The notes under the pieces: model-generated
Told to the model about the DNA's origin: nothing
The model's database searches: none
What the model saw: only the letters and a program-made list of their open reading frames with translations
Made by a program: the position numbers and the translations under genes
NCBI RefSeq assembly: GCF_000016065.1
Contig: NC_009092.1
Coordinates: forward strand, 3,472,001 to 3,536,000
Direction of reading: 5' to 3'
Origin: Shewanella loihica PV-4
Lineage (GTDB): Bacteria; Pseudomonadota; Gammaproteobacteria; Enterobacterales; Shewanellaceae
Length of the DNA stretch: 64,000 nucleotides
Shown here: one piece after another, positions 43,673 to 52,579 of the stretch
How the letters are laid out: every line of letters starts with the position of its first letter
How positions within the stretch are numbered: the first letter of the stretch is position 1

Positions 43673-43838
43673 TGGTAACCTTTTCTCTATCTGTGGGTAT
43701 GTTGGAATGGCTGTGCGTTCAATTTTGGCAAGATTACCACAAAGTGTGATCTTTGTTGCCTTTCGCGCGATCATTTTTTTGATTATTTTCACACCCAGGT
43801 TGTTTTAAACACCCCAGGCTTGAGCCTGACGCCAGGCA

Positions 43839-43864
43839 TAAAAAAACGCGGCCTGAGCCGCGTC
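43839..43864 (-). terminator. Terminator after the DUF1456 gene
   Basis: ACGCGGCTCAGGCCGCGT on the minus strand is followed by six T residues. Confidence 0.88.
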
Positions 43865-43882
43865 TTTAGCGAATGATATTAT

Positions 43883-44347
43883 TTACTTACCGCGATACTT
43901 GATCGACAGACCCATCAAGAAGTTACGCAGCACCTGGTCGCCACACTCCTTAAAGTGTTTATGGCCGGGTTTTCTAAACAGAGCACCCAGCTCGGAACTC
44001 GTCATTCTGAAGTCCGCCAGGGCTAAGGTCTCGATGATATCCTCTTCGCGCATCTCAAGGGCGATCCTCAGCTTCTTGAAGATCAGATTGTTGTTTAACT
44101 GAGATACGGGAGCGGGGATCTCTGCCCCATCGCGCAGGCCGCGCTTTTCGATGATCAAGCCATCCAGAAACAGGCACAAGGTCTTGTCGTTACAGGGCTT
44201 ATAGCCCTCTTCGGCCTCTTTCTTGAGCATGTTGAGCAGGACTTCCTGGCTCATCTCATGTTTGACCTTGGCGAAGATCTTGATCATCTTGGCATTCTTG
44301 TAATCGAATACGAATCGTAGACGGCGTAAAATATCGTTATTAATCAT
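43883..44347 (-). CDS. DUF1456 family protein (YehS-like)
   Basis: The 154-residue cytoplasmic protein consists of two copies of the DUF1456 unit: MINNDILRRLRFVFDYKNAKMIKIF near the N-terminus and QLNNNLIFKKLRIALEMREEDIIETL about 85 residues later, each followed by a Lys/Gly-rich segment and a CxxxxLxxFLxGL ending. E. coli YehS is the best known member; the role is unknown. It stands alone between the malic enzyme and the hydrolase. Confidence 0.88.
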   Translation of the reverse strand: MINNDILRRLRFVFDYKNAKMIKIFAKVKHEMSQEVLLNMLKKEAEEGYKPCNDKTLCLFLDGLIIEKRGLRDGAEIPAPVSQLNNNLIFKKLRIALEMREEDIIETLALADFRMTSSELGALFRKPGHKHFKECGDQVLRNFLMGLSIKYRGK

Positions 44348-44402
44348 GACTTAAATTCTTAAATTACTGGCTCGCGCGGGTGCGCCTGCCATAGCGACGA
44401 CA

Positions 44403-45545
44403 TTATAACCGACTTTGCGTCGGCGCCGAGGCATTATTTTCAAACTTGCTACCTGCCATCAGAGTCTCCCGCAGCGCCCGGCGCAGCTTATCGTGCAGGC
44501 CGAAGGCTTGATTACTCTGATCGATCGGCCAGGAGGCGTTTTCCAGCACCACCAAATAAGTGTCTGACTCGGGATAACTCAGGCTCAACGATTGATAGCC
44601 GGGCAGATAACCTGAGTGGCTGTACTCCTTTATTCCCTGCTGGTTCACCTGCACGCCGAAGCCATAATAGAGCTGCGACCAGCGATGCGGCCGCAGTATC
44701 TGAGGAGCCACCATCGCCTGGTAGGCATCGTCGCTCAGCAGCTTACCGCCATGGAGCGCCCAGAGGTAATCGAGCAGCCCCTTGGCAGAGCCCGTCATGC
44801 CACCGCCCGGCAGGAGGTTCATCTGCACCTCATATTCCATCGGTTCTTGGGTAGCGATCTCTATCCCTTCAATCAGCCCCTGCTGCGCCCCAAGCTGGGC
44901 CTTGATACCTTCGACGCCGTGCTCGCTCAGAAAGGCATTCACTAGGGTGGCAAAGTCCTGCTGATAGGTAATTTCGAGCAGCTGCGCCAGCATCTGATAG
45001 CCCAGGTTAGAATATTGAAAATCGCTGCCGGGCGCAAACCGGTTCGCCTTGCCCTGAGGCGCGATGCCTGAGCTGTGGCTAAGCAGCTGAGCGATAGTGA
45101 TGCGCTCGTCATAAGTCGGCAGATTGTTGGATGCCAGATAAGGATTGATCTTATCCTCCAGAGCCAACTTGCCCTGGCTTACCGCCTGCATCATCAGGGC
45201 GGCGGTGATCATCTTGCTCTGTGAGGCCAACATGACCCGGCTATCCAGTGTCGGCGCGGCGGCCTCACCATAAGGATTAGCTTTCACGTAGCGCACCTCA
45301 CCATGCTGCATCAGGGCGATCACTCCATAGAAGGGACGCTCGTTGGCGGCGATGATGCTATCGAAAACACTGCCTAGCTCGGCAAAGTTAGCGCCACTCA
45401 CCGAGTCATGCGCAGAGGGTAAAATCGCCCGCTCAGCAACAGCTTGCTCAAGCTTATCCACGATAACAAACTCACTAGCAGACACTCTGCCGCTAGCAAT
45501 GGCCCCCAACAGACAGAGGCTGCTCGCCACGACACTCATCTTCAT
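44403..45545 (-). CDS. Exported serine hydrolase, class C beta-lactamase fold
   Basis: The 380-residue protein has a signal peptide (ending VSA, residue 23) and the beta-lactamase/esterase catalytic motifs SQSK (SxxK, about residue 109) and YSN (in FQYSNLGYQML). The third motif appears as HSGYLPGYQS rather than KTG, usual for esterases and D-aminopeptidase-like members than for true beta-lactamases. The substrate is unknown. It lies 22 bases after the NRAMP-like gene on the same strand, so the two are probably co-transcribed. Confidence 0.85.
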   Translation of the reverse strand: MKMSVVASSLCLLGAIASGRVSASEFVIVDKLEQAVAERAILPSAHDSVSGANFAELGSVFDSIIAANERPFYGVIALMQHGEVRYVKANPYGEAAAPTLDSRVMLASQSKMITAALMMQAVSQGKLALEDKINPYLASNNLPTYDERITIAQLLSHSSGIAPQGKANRFAPGSDFQYSNLGYQMLAQLLEITYQQDFATLVNAFLSEHGVEGIKAQLGAQQGLIEGIEIATQEPMEYEVQMNLLPGGGMTGSAKGLLDYLWALHGGKLLSDDAYQAMVAPQILRPHRWSQLYYGFGVQVNQQGIKEYSHSGYLPGYQSLSLSYPESDTYLVVLENASWPIDQSNQAFGLHDKLRRALRETLMAGSKFENNASAPTQSRL

Positions 45546-45567
45546 CCTTGTTCTCCTAAACGGCTAT

Positions 45568-46836
45568 TTAACCGACAAACTTCCAGTAGACAAATAAAGC
45601 CGCAAACCCTAGCAGATAAGTCATGCCGATCCAAGAAAGCAGCCGCATGGCCACGCCGTAGCGATCGCCGGGCGCCAGATTGTCACTGGTCATCAGGCGA
45701 TAGTTGAGCCAGGCGAAGATGATGGTGGTCATGAAGGCCAGGGTCATCACAAACTGCAGCAGTGGCAGCAATGCCCCCTTGAAGAAGAGTATGATCCCCA
45801 GCCCCAGCAGGCTCACCGCCAACATGGTCAGGTTGAGGCCGCGCTCGCTGACCTCATCCTTTCGCAGTAGCTGCACACTCAGGATAAGGGTACGGCTGTA
45901 GCCATCGACCACGGTAACCGTGGTGCTGAAGATACAGAGCAGGGCCACCAGGGCAATCAGATAGCGGCTCCCCTCCCCCAGCACCTGGCTATAGAGCTGA
46001 ATCAACTGCTCGGCAAACTTGGCCCCGGAAGGCGAGAAGTGTACGCCCGAGCCGTGCATCACCATGGCACCGAGCGAGAGAAACACCACGGCCAGTATCG
46101 CCGTGGTGATGAAGCCCAGATTAAAATCGAACAGCGCCTGCTTAGGCGTCACCCGCTGCTGTTTCTGCTTTTCCAAAAGCCAGAGGGAGTTCCAGCAGCT
46201 CACCTCGATAGGCGCCGGCATCCAACCCATCATGGCGACCAGGAAGCCCACATGAGCCCACTGCCAGGGGGAAGGCGACACGAAGCCAGGCGCCAGAATA
46301 GGTTCGGCGTTAAAGGCCAGCGCGGCGGCGCTCAGGGTGGTCACCGTCAGGCAGAGCATGATCACCTTGGTCACCCTGTCCAGCACCCGATAATGACCCA
46401 GTACCAAGAGCAATAGGCTGGCGACCAAGACGATCAACGCCAGCAGATCGATAGGCAGAGGAATAAACTGGGTGAGCAGCGCGGCAGTTAACATGGCGAC
46501 GCCTGCGGTGCTGGCCACCGCCGCCAGGGCGTTGAGCAGCGAGAAGAGCAGCAGGTAACCGCGTCCTTGGCGCTGATAGCCGTGCAGCAGGCTCTCACCG
46601 GTTGCCGCGGTATAGCGGGCCCCTGCGGCAAAGAAGGGATACTTGAGCAGGTTCACCAGGAGTATCACCCAGGCCAGCTGCCAGCCAAACTCGGCGCCGG
46701 CGCGGGTCGAGGCCACCAGGTGCGATGCGCCGATGGCCGCGGCCGCCATTAGCAGGCCAGGGCCTGTGGCAGTTAACAAGCGGCGGCACTGCAGCCAGAG
46801 GCTAGTCTGGGTTGTATTTACACTAACGTTTTCCAC
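45568..46836 (-). CDS. NRAMP-family transporter, atypical
   Basis: The 422-residue membrane protein has about eleven spans and the overall pattern of the NRAMP family, starting with TATGPGLLMAAAAIGASHL. NRAMP proteins normally use a DPGN motif in span 1 and MPHN in span 6 to bind manganese or iron. Here span 1 reads AIGASHLVAST and span 6 reads GWMPAPIEVS, so the metal-binding Asp and Asn are absent. It may carry a different ion or solute. It precedes the serine hydrolase gene in a probable two-gene operon. Confidence 0.82.
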   Translation of the reverse strand: MENVSVNTTQTSLWLQCRRLLTATGPGLLMAAAAIGASHLVASTRAGAEFGWQLAWVILLVNLLKYPFFAAGARYTAATGESLLHGYQRQGRGYLLLFSLLNALAAVASTAGVAMLTAALLTQFIPLPIDLLALIVLVASLLLLVLGHYRVLDRVTKVIMLCLTVTTLSAAALAFNAEPILAPGFVSPSPWQWAHVGFLVAMMGWMPAPIEVSCWNSLWLLEKQKQQRVTPKQALFDFNLGFITTAILAVVFLSLGAMVMHGSGVHFSPSGAKFAEQLIQLYSQVLGEGSRYLIALVALLCIFSTTVTVVDGYSRTLILSVQLLRKDEVSERGLNLTMLAVSLLGLGIILFFKGALLPLLQFVMTLAFMTTIIFAWLNYRLMTSDNLAPGDRYGVAMRLLSWIGMTYLLGFAALFVYWKFVG

Positions 46837-46921
46837 TCTCGATTTTCCTTCAGATAAACTAAAAACGTTTGCCCAGGCAGGGCTCTGTCAGCAATAGCCT
46901 GCTACGGCTGATGCTACGGCC

Positions 46922-46963
46922 GAGCCTGCTTGAACTAAGACTGAGCCTGCTTGAACTAAGACT
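46922..46963. repeat. Two tandem copies of a 21-bp unit at the end of the PH-domain gene
   Basis: GAGCCTGCTTGAACTAAGACT is repeated perfectly twice (46922-46942, 46943-46963), followed by a partial third copy, GAGCCAGCTTGG, which is coding. The stop codon of the PH-domain gene (46956-46958) lies inside the second copy. Confidence 0.9.
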
Positions 46964-47486
46964 GAGCCAGCTTGGCGTCGATGCGCCTCAGGGTCTGGTC
47001 GATACTCTGCAGGCAGGCCAGGGTCTGGGCGGCCACATCCACTTTCGCCTCAACCGGCTGGCTCTGCTCGGCCAGCGCACTCTTTTGCGCCATCACGGCG
47101 GCGCGAAACTCGGCCACCTCCTCGACGCCGGTAAGGCTTATCAGCGCACCATTGCCCGACTGCCCCGCCGTCTCTATGGTCAACTTATGAATGCCGAACA
47201 GGCGCATCAGCGGTCCCTGGATCATCGCCATGTCGGTGATCTTTTCCAGCGGCACGGTATTTTCGGTGCGGGTGAGTATTCCCTTACGCACGATAAGCTT
47301 CTTGGTGGTCAGCTCAGCGCTCATGTTGGCGATATATCTATGAGTCGCCCACAGGCCGATGGGGTACCAGAGCAGCAAGAGCGGGATCCCCACGACGGAG
47401 ACGGCAAGCACTACCGCCCCCGAGGTCAGCCAATAGTGCCCAAGCTTGTGGTGAAAGCGTGCCTCGAGCAGTGTTTTTTCTTCCAT
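46956..47486 (-). CDS. PH-domain (bPH2-type) membrane protein
   Basis: The 176-residue protein has a short cytoplasmic N-terminus, a hydrophobic hairpin (about 20-48, LTSGAVVLAVSVVGIPLLLLWYPIGLW) and a bacterial PH domain of YdbS type (about 55-135: ELTTKKLIVRKGILTRTENTVPLEKITDMAMIQGPLMRLFGIHKLTIET). The C-terminal third is Ala/Gln-rich and helical. Function in bacteria is unclear; YdbS-like proteins have been linked to resistance phenotypes. ATG 47486 is preferred to the upstream in-frame ATG at 47558. It is divergent from the TonB receptor gene. Confidence 0.83.
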   Translation of the reverse strand: MEEKTLLEARFHHKLGHYWLTSGAVVLAVSVVGIPLLLLWYPIGLWATHRYIANMSAELTTKKLIVRKGILTRTENTVPLEKITDMAMIQGPLMRLFGIHKLTIETAGQSGNGALISLTGVEEVAEFRAAVMAQKSALAEQSQPVEAKVDVAAQTLACLQSIDQTLRRIDAKLAQS

Positions 47487-47715
47487 TTTATTTACATCTC
47501 CCCATAGGTCTGACGGGAACCGAGCTATGACAATGCCAAGAGCCTTTGTATTAATCAATCAAATTCATGGGTTTATTTATTTACATTTGTTATCAATTCG
47601 CCCTATTGACTTTGTTACTTAAGGAATTAGTTTAGTAACGTTAATGTAACAAATGGTGGCGGTAGTTGAGTGGTAGTCACTGAATTAAAAATATAACGAT
47701 TCAAAAGGGATGAAC

Positions 47716-50289
47716 ATGAAAAGACCTCAATATTGGCCCAGCGCCTGCGCTATCGCCATTACCATTGCGCTAACCCCACATGTTTATGCGGCCGACGAAG
47801 GCGTCGAGCGCATCGAAGTCACAGGCTCTCGCATTAAACGTACCGATATCGAAGGCCCATCACCGATCCAGTCGATCAACAAAGACGATATCGCCAACAT
47901 GGGTTTCGACAACCTACAACAACTGCTGGAACGCATGCCAGCCAACGGCGCGGGCGCCTTCTCGACCCGAGGTAACAGCCAGGACTCTACCGCCAACGGC
48001 GCGGCCTCTATCAGTCTGCGCGGCATGGGTCCAGACGCTACTCTGGTACTGATCAACGGCCGCCGTGTGGCCATCAGCTCATTCGCCGAGGGGATCACTA
48101 ACTCCTTCGTCGACATCAACAATATTCCTGTATCCGCCATCGAGCGTATCGATATCCTCAAAGATGGCGCCTCGGCCATCTATGGTTCAGACGCCATCGC
48201 CGGTGTGGTCAACATCATTCTGCGTAAAAACTTCGAAGGTATCGAAATCAACCTGGGCTACGGCGAAGCCTCTGGCTCCAGCTATGACGAACAGAGCGGC
48301 TCTATGCTGTGGGGCATGCAATCCGATAAGGGCAGCGCCTCTATTATTCTCGATTACTTCAAAAACAGCACTCTCGCCGCCACCGAGATGGGCCGCTTCG
48401 GCACCGCCAACCAGAGCCCATACGGCGGTGAAGATTTCCGCTCGTCACGTGGCTTCCCAGGCTACTTCTATGTCGATGGCGTTAAGACCATAGACCCTGA
48501 TTGTCCACCCGACTCGGCCACCGCCAGCGGCAGCTGTCTGTTCGACTACGGTCCATACAACCTCACTATCCCTGCCGCCGAGCGTGTGGGCGCAATCGCC
48601 CAGTTCGACTATCACCTGAGCGACGAGATGACCGCCTTCTTAGAAGTTGCGGCCCAGCACAACACCTCTGAGGCCGGCGGCGCGCCGACCCCGCTGGATG
48701 AAGATGCCATGCTGACGGTTCCAGGCACCCACCCTAACAACCCGTGGGGCAAGGATATTGAGATAGGTCGTTACCGCACAGTGGATGCCGGCGCTCGTCG
48801 CTGGGACATAGAATCTGACACCCTACGTCTGGTTGCCGGTCTACGTGGCAACATAGATGAATGGGATTGGGAGGTCTCGGCTCAGAAAGGCCGCAGCGAA
48901 TCGACCCAGAAGGGTGACAGAACCCAGGGCTGGGTGCGCACCGACTTCCTGCAAGCCGAGATCGATGCCGGTAACTACAACCCATTTGGCGGCACCATGA
49001 ATTCACAGGATGTGATCGATCGCATCACCACCAGCCTGGTTCGTCAGGGTGTGTCACACCTGACCGCTTATGACGCCAGCATCACGGGCCCGGCCTTTAC
49101 CCTGGCGGATCGTGAAGTCATGATGGCGGCGGGCGTCGAGTACCGCGAAGAGGACGTTAGCGATGTCCCGGATGATCAATTCCAGCGCGGCCTGATCTTC
49201 GGTACCGAAGCCGTATCAGCCCAGGCAGACCGCGACCAGTACGCGGCCTATGTGGAGTTCTCTATCCCAGTTACCGACAGCTTCGAGTTGCAACTGGCCG
49301 GCCGTTACGATCACTACAGCGATTTCGGTTCAACCACCAACCCTAAGGTTGCCTTCCAATGGGGAATTAGCGATCAGCTGACCGCTCGCGCCTCTTGGGC
49401 GACCGGTTTCCGCGCACCATCTTTGGCACAAATCGGTCTTGGCCCATCGAGAGAGAGTAGCTTCTTCATCGATACCTACCGCTGCGCCGCCGACAACGTC
49501 GACTGTACCGCGCTGGACTACAACACAGAATTTGCCGGTAACTCAGAACTGGACGCCGAAGAGTCAGAAACCTGGAACGCAGGCCTGATCTGGGCACCTA
49601 GCCAGAAGTTTGATATTGGCTTCGACGTCTTCAGTATCACCCAGGACAACAAGATCGATAAGCAGCCACTGGGCGAGATCTACCTGGCCAACTGTAACGA
49701 TCAAAACAGCACTGTGTGTGAGCGTCTGGCGCCGCAGCCGGGGCAAACTCTGGGCCCAATCAGCCTAATCCACTCAAGCTTCATCAACTTAAGTTCGCAA
49801 GAGGTTCAAGGGGTGGACGTTTCCAGCCACTACGGCCTGGAGATGGACCGCTTCGGCGACCTCAAGTTTGGCCTGGAATACAGCTACCTGCACAAGTTTG
49901 AGAAGGACAAGCTGGATTACACCGGCGAGTACCGCTACCCGCAACATCGCTGGTTGCTGACCACTAACTGGACCATGGATGACTTCGCCGCCAACATCAA
50001 CTTCAGCTACATCGGCGAGTTTGAAGATACGCCAGATATCGACTTCGACGGCTCACTCGACTTCGAGGTCAACAAGTCGCGTATGGTCGAGTCGCAACTC
50101 TTGGTGGACATGTCCGGTTCATACCGCTTCAACGACACCTTCAAGTGGACAGTCGGCGTCAACAACGTAATGGATGAAGAGCCGCCATTTGCCATCGGCG
50201 ACGGCGACACCGACCTCTACGGCTATGTGATTGCCACCCATAACCCTATGGGCCGCTACTTCTACACCAAGTTGAGCATGAGGTTCTAA
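47716..50289 (+). CDS. TonB-dependent outer membrane receptor
   Basis: The 857-residue protein has a signal peptide (ending VYA, about residue 25), a TonB-box-like GVERIEVTGSRI, a plug domain (PSPIQSINKDDI to AIYGSDAIAGVVNIILRK) and a 22-strand type beta barrel ending in the terminal aromatic motif FYTKLSMRF. It should import a ligand across the outer membrane using TonB energy; the ligand cannot be read from the sequence. The S-R-I-K-R motif after the TonB box and long loops are common in peptide/carbohydrate-linked receptors of Shewanella. ATG 47716 has AAAAGGG six bases upstream; ATG 47710 is too close to that site. Confidence 0.93.
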   Translation: MKRPQYWPSACAIAITIALTPHVYAADEGVERIEVTGSRIKRTDIEGPSPIQSINKDDIANMGFDNLQQLLERMPANGAGAFSTRGNSQDSTANGAASISLRGMGPDATLVLINGRRVAISSFAEGITNSFVDINNIPVSAIERIDILKDGASAIYGSDAIAGVVNIILRKNFEGIEINLGYGEASGSSYDEQSGSMLWGMQSDKGSASIILDYFKNSTLAATEMGRFGTANQSPYGGEDFRSSRGFPGYFYVDGVKTIDPDCPPDSATASGSCLFDYGPYNLTIPAAERVGAIAQFDYHLSDEMTAFLEVAAQHNTSEAGGAPTPLDEDAMLTVPGTHPNNPWGKDIEIGRYRTVDAGARRWDIESDTLRLVAGLRGNIDEWDWEVSAQKGRSESTQKGDRTQGWVRTDFLQAEIDAGNYNPFGGTMNSQDVIDRITTSLVRQGVSHLTAYDASITGPAFTLADREVMMAAGVEYREEDVSDVPDDQFQRGLIFGTEAVSAQADRDQYAAYVEFSIPVTDSFELQLAGRYDHYSDFGSTTNPKVAFQWGISDQLTARASWATGFRAPSLAQIGLGPSRESSFFIDTYRCAADNVDCTALDYNTEFAGNSELDAEESETWNAGLIWAPSQKFDIGFDVFSITQDNKIDKQPLGEIYLANCNDQNSTVCERLAPQPGQTLGPISLIHSSFINLSSQEVQGVDVSSHYGLEMDRFGDLKFGLEYSYLHKFEKDKLDYTGEYRYPQHRWLLTTNWTMDDFAANINFSYIGEFEDTPDIDFDGSLDFEVNKSRMVESQLLVDMSGSYRFNDTFKWTVGVNNVMDEEPPFAIGDGDTDLYGYVIATHNPMGRYFYTKLSMRF

Positions 50290-50449
50290 TACCAATCACA
50301 GTAAGTAAGCTATCAGAAATAGCGTAAGAAAAACGTTTGATAACCAGGCAGGATTTTCGATAACTAGTTATTCTACAATCAAAAAAACTAACACGGTTAT
50401 CGAACGTTTTAACGAGCTAGGATGATCAACTATTTACTAGGATAGGTAA
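50287..50449. repeat. Palindromic repeat element, family 1, copy 1
   Basis: About 163 bases with imperfect inverted ends (TAATACCAATCACAGTAAG on the left; TTACTAGGATAGGTA on the right). It shares AGTTATTCTACAATCAAAAA and ACGTTTTAAC with the copy at 63072-63237. The stop codon TAA of the TonB receptor forms the first three bases of the element. It has no coding capacity and looks like a miniature inverted-repeat element. Confidence 0.8.
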
Positions 50450-50463
50450 AACATACACTGTCA

Positions 50464-50496
50464 CAAAAATGGCATCCAAATGGATGCCATTTTTAT
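50464..50496 (+). terminator. Terminator downstream of the TonB receptor
   Basis: Perfect arms AAAAATGGCATCCA/TGGATGCCATTTTT form a stem with a one-base or two-base loop, flanked by A and T runs; likely bidirectional. Confidence 0.85.
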
Positions 50497-50535
50497 TTAC
50501 ACTCATTACTCACCTAAAGATAAGCGAGGAAAAGG

Positions 50536-51171
50536 ATGATCACTCTATATGGAACCCCAAGAAGCCGCGCCCTGCGCGTCTCCTGGCTTTTGGAAGAATT
50601 AGCTATCGACTGGCAATTTCATTTCATCAACTTTGCCAAAGGCGACAACCGCAGCGAGGCCTTTCTGGCCATGAACCCTTGCGGCAAGGTGCCCGTCATA
50701 AAGGACGATGACCTGGTGCTCACCGAATCCGCCGCCATCTGCCAATATCTGGCGGAAAAATATGGTCAGGGACAGTTTCTGCCCACACCCGGTACACCTG
50801 GGGCCGCTCATTACCATCAGTGGATGAGCTACATCATCTGCGAACTGGAGCAGCCCCTGTGGACCATGGGCAAGCATAAGTTCGCCCTACCCGAGGAGCA
50901 CCGCCTGCCAGCCATACTGCCCACAGCGGTATGGGAGTTTAACAAGGCCGCCGCCATCGCCGAACAGTGGCTGCCGGACAGCGACTACCTGCTAGGAGAT
51001 ATCCCAACGGTTGCCGATATCATGCTGGCCCATACCCTGATGTGGGCGACGGTATTTGAGCAGCAGCTCCCACCTAAACTCGCCGCCTTCAGAGACAGGA
51101 TGAAGACACGCCCGGCTCTAATCCGCGCGCTGGAAAAAACCGAAGCCGTCGCCGCTCAGGCAGCAGAGTAG
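50536..51171 (+). CDS. Glutathione S-transferase family protein
   Basis: The 211-residue protein has the N-terminal thioredoxin-like domain (MITLYGTPRSRALRVSWLLEEL, then NPCGKVPVIKDDDLVLTESAAICQYL, the glutathione-binding PV and ESxAI motifs) and a helical C-terminal domain with the DIPTVADIMLAHTL N-capping segment. Members conjugate glutathione to electrophiles or act as peroxidases; the substrate is unknown. The start has GAGGAAAAGG upstream. It follows the TonB receptor after the repeat element and terminator and is probably transcribed on its own. Confidence 0.92.
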   Translation: MITLYGTPRSRALRVSWLLEELAIDWQFHFINFAKGDNRSEAFLAMNPCGKVPVIKDDDLVLTESAAICQYLAEKYGQGQFLPTPGTPGAAHYHQWMSYIICELEQPLWTMGKHKFALPEEHRLPAILPTAVWEFNKAAAIAEQWLPDSDYLLGDIPTVADIMLAHTLMWATVFEQQLPPKLAAFRDRMKTRPALIRALEKTEAVAAQAAE

Positions 51172-51287
51172 TTAGGCGTAAAAGGTTTAGCAGCATAATG
51201 TCTAACGCTATAGAGATTATGCTGCCATCTATAGCCATGAGGCCTTACTGAATAGCCTAACGCTTTGCTATTGGAAGCAAACGATTA

Positions 51288-51908
51288 TCACGCAGATGGG
51301 CAGCCTGGCACCTTGGAGAGATCCAAACTGATCTCGTCAAACCTGGAGCTTATCTTCAAGATATGCTCATCCAGGCTCACCTCATACTCCCCCATCCAGT
51401 CCAAGGTTTGAATCGGCGCCAATCGATACCGCCACAGGGGCAGATCGCACTGCATCCATACCCTGTGATAGGCCTTACCCATGGCGCCGGGATCTACGGT
51501 CTGCACCCAGATGGCGTAATCTTCATAGCGCTTAAACTGACTCTGCTCATTGGTAGGCGCGCTAAACACCAGGCTCATAAACAGACCCAGCACCAAGAAG
51601 ATTAGCTGCACGGCCCCCAGCAGATAACTCAGCCCCATAACAATAGTTAACGGCCAACTGCCTTTGACGACCTGTGCAAATTGACGACGAAAACGCTCCA
51701 ACAGCGACAATCCAAACAGTAGGGCAATCAGCTTGATCAGCAGGGTCACAGGTTGTGCCTTAGCCATAAAGCTAGGATCAACCCAGTAGGCGCCAAACAG
51801 GCCGGGTAACAGGCTCTCAATCAGCGGCAGATAGATAAGCGCTGCGATGGCAATGAAGAGTGAAGTAGGCTGGCGAAGGCTGGCGGCTTGGTACATATCC
51901 TTGTCCAA
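51288..51908 (-). CDS. Membrane protein of unknown function
   Basis: The 206-residue protein has three or four hydrophobic segments in its first 120 residues (SLFIAIAALIYLPLIESLL; LLIKLIALLFGLSLLE; LTIVMGLSYLLGAVQLIFLVLGLFMSLVF) and a soluble C-terminal part of about 85 residues with many aromatic residues and the ending SRFDEISLDLSKVPGCPSA. I do not recognise a family. The start is TTG 51908 with AAGG about nine bases upstream; ATG 51896 is the alternative. Confidence 0.7.
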   Translation of the reverse strand: MDKDMYQAASLRQPTSLFIAIAALIYLPLIESLLPGLFGAYWVDPSFMAKAQPVTLLIKLIALLFGLSLLERFRRQFAQVVKGSWPLTIVMGLSYLLGAVQLIFLVLGLFMSLVFSAPTNEQSQFKRYEDYAIWVQTVDPGAMGKAYHRVWMQCDLPLWRYRLAPIQTLDWMGEYEVSLDEHILKISSRFDEISLDLSKVPGCPSA

Positions 51909-51990
51909 ATGGAGTTAACCTTTAAGTAACATCTGCACAAGATAGCATTGAGCTCGTTGAAGCAACACAGTTTAAAGATGAAAGATAATT

Positions 51991-52026
51991 AAAAAAGCCC
52001 CGCTTTAACGAGCAGGGCTTTTTTAT
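51991..52026 (-). terminator. Terminator after the DUF4447 gene
   Basis: AAGCCCTGCTCG/CGGGGCTT arms with an AT-rich loop on the minus strand, then six T residues. The plus-strand end is T-rich too, so it may serve both strands. Confidence 0.8.
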
Positions 52027-52042
52027 CGAATCAGGGGCTAAT

Positions 52043-52543
52043 TCACAGCTGAGTAGCTGCCCACTTGGCACGGCTCTCGCGGCTCTCTTTCAGGCCTTCC
52101 TTCTCGCGATAAGCCTTGTAAGCCTCGACATCCAGCGGCACCAGGGTGACATCGACTTCCAGAACTAGCTTACACTCTTTCTTGATGCGCCAGGCCGCCG
52201 TGTTGTACAGCTCGGTCAGCGGCAACGAGCTTAAGAACTCGGGGTTGTACTGGGTGTAGATGGCCTGTGTCGGGTAGACCACGAAGCTCAGGCGGCGCTT
52301 AGGCTCCTTCTTAAACAGCTCCTCGATGCCGTCACAGGTGTTTAGCACCTGCATCTCTATGGTCTCATCCAGTTCCAGCAGCTTCTTGGCCGCCAGACCC
52401 GACACCTCGGCCTCACCCGCTTCCCAGGCCAGTACGTCGGCTTCACTACACTTGCTCAGCTCGCCCACCTGGGCGGCACTCAGGCCGAGTGAGTGACGCA
52501 GGTATTTAATTTCTATTGCATTTAATTCAGCTGTCTTTGCCAT
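52043..52543 (-). CDS. DUF4447-like protein with N-terminal helix-turn-helix
   Basis: The 166-residue cytoplasmic protein begins with a small helical region resembling a DNA-binding helix-turn-helix ([39 protein letters not shown]), a pattern like the YdiL/MqsA-type antitoxin folds. The C-terminal part has mixed alpha/beta character. I associate it with DUF4447, seen mostly in Shewanella and relatives; the function is unknown. ATG 52543 is preceded by GGATATCAAG; TTG 52555 is the longer option. It follows the SMI1/KNR4 gene by 36 bases, probably co-transcribed. Confidence 0.75.
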   Translation of the reverse strand: MAKTAELNAIEIKYLRHSLGLSAAQVGELSKCSEADVLAWEAGEAEVSGLAAKKLLELDETIEMQVLNTCDGIEELFKKEPKRRLSFVVYPTQAIYTQYNPEFLSSLPLTELYNTAAWRIKKECKLVLEVDVTLVPLDVEAYKAYREKEGLKESRESRAKWAATQL

Positions 52544-52579
52544 CTTGATATCCAAATTTGAGTTAATCTTGTCACGTGC

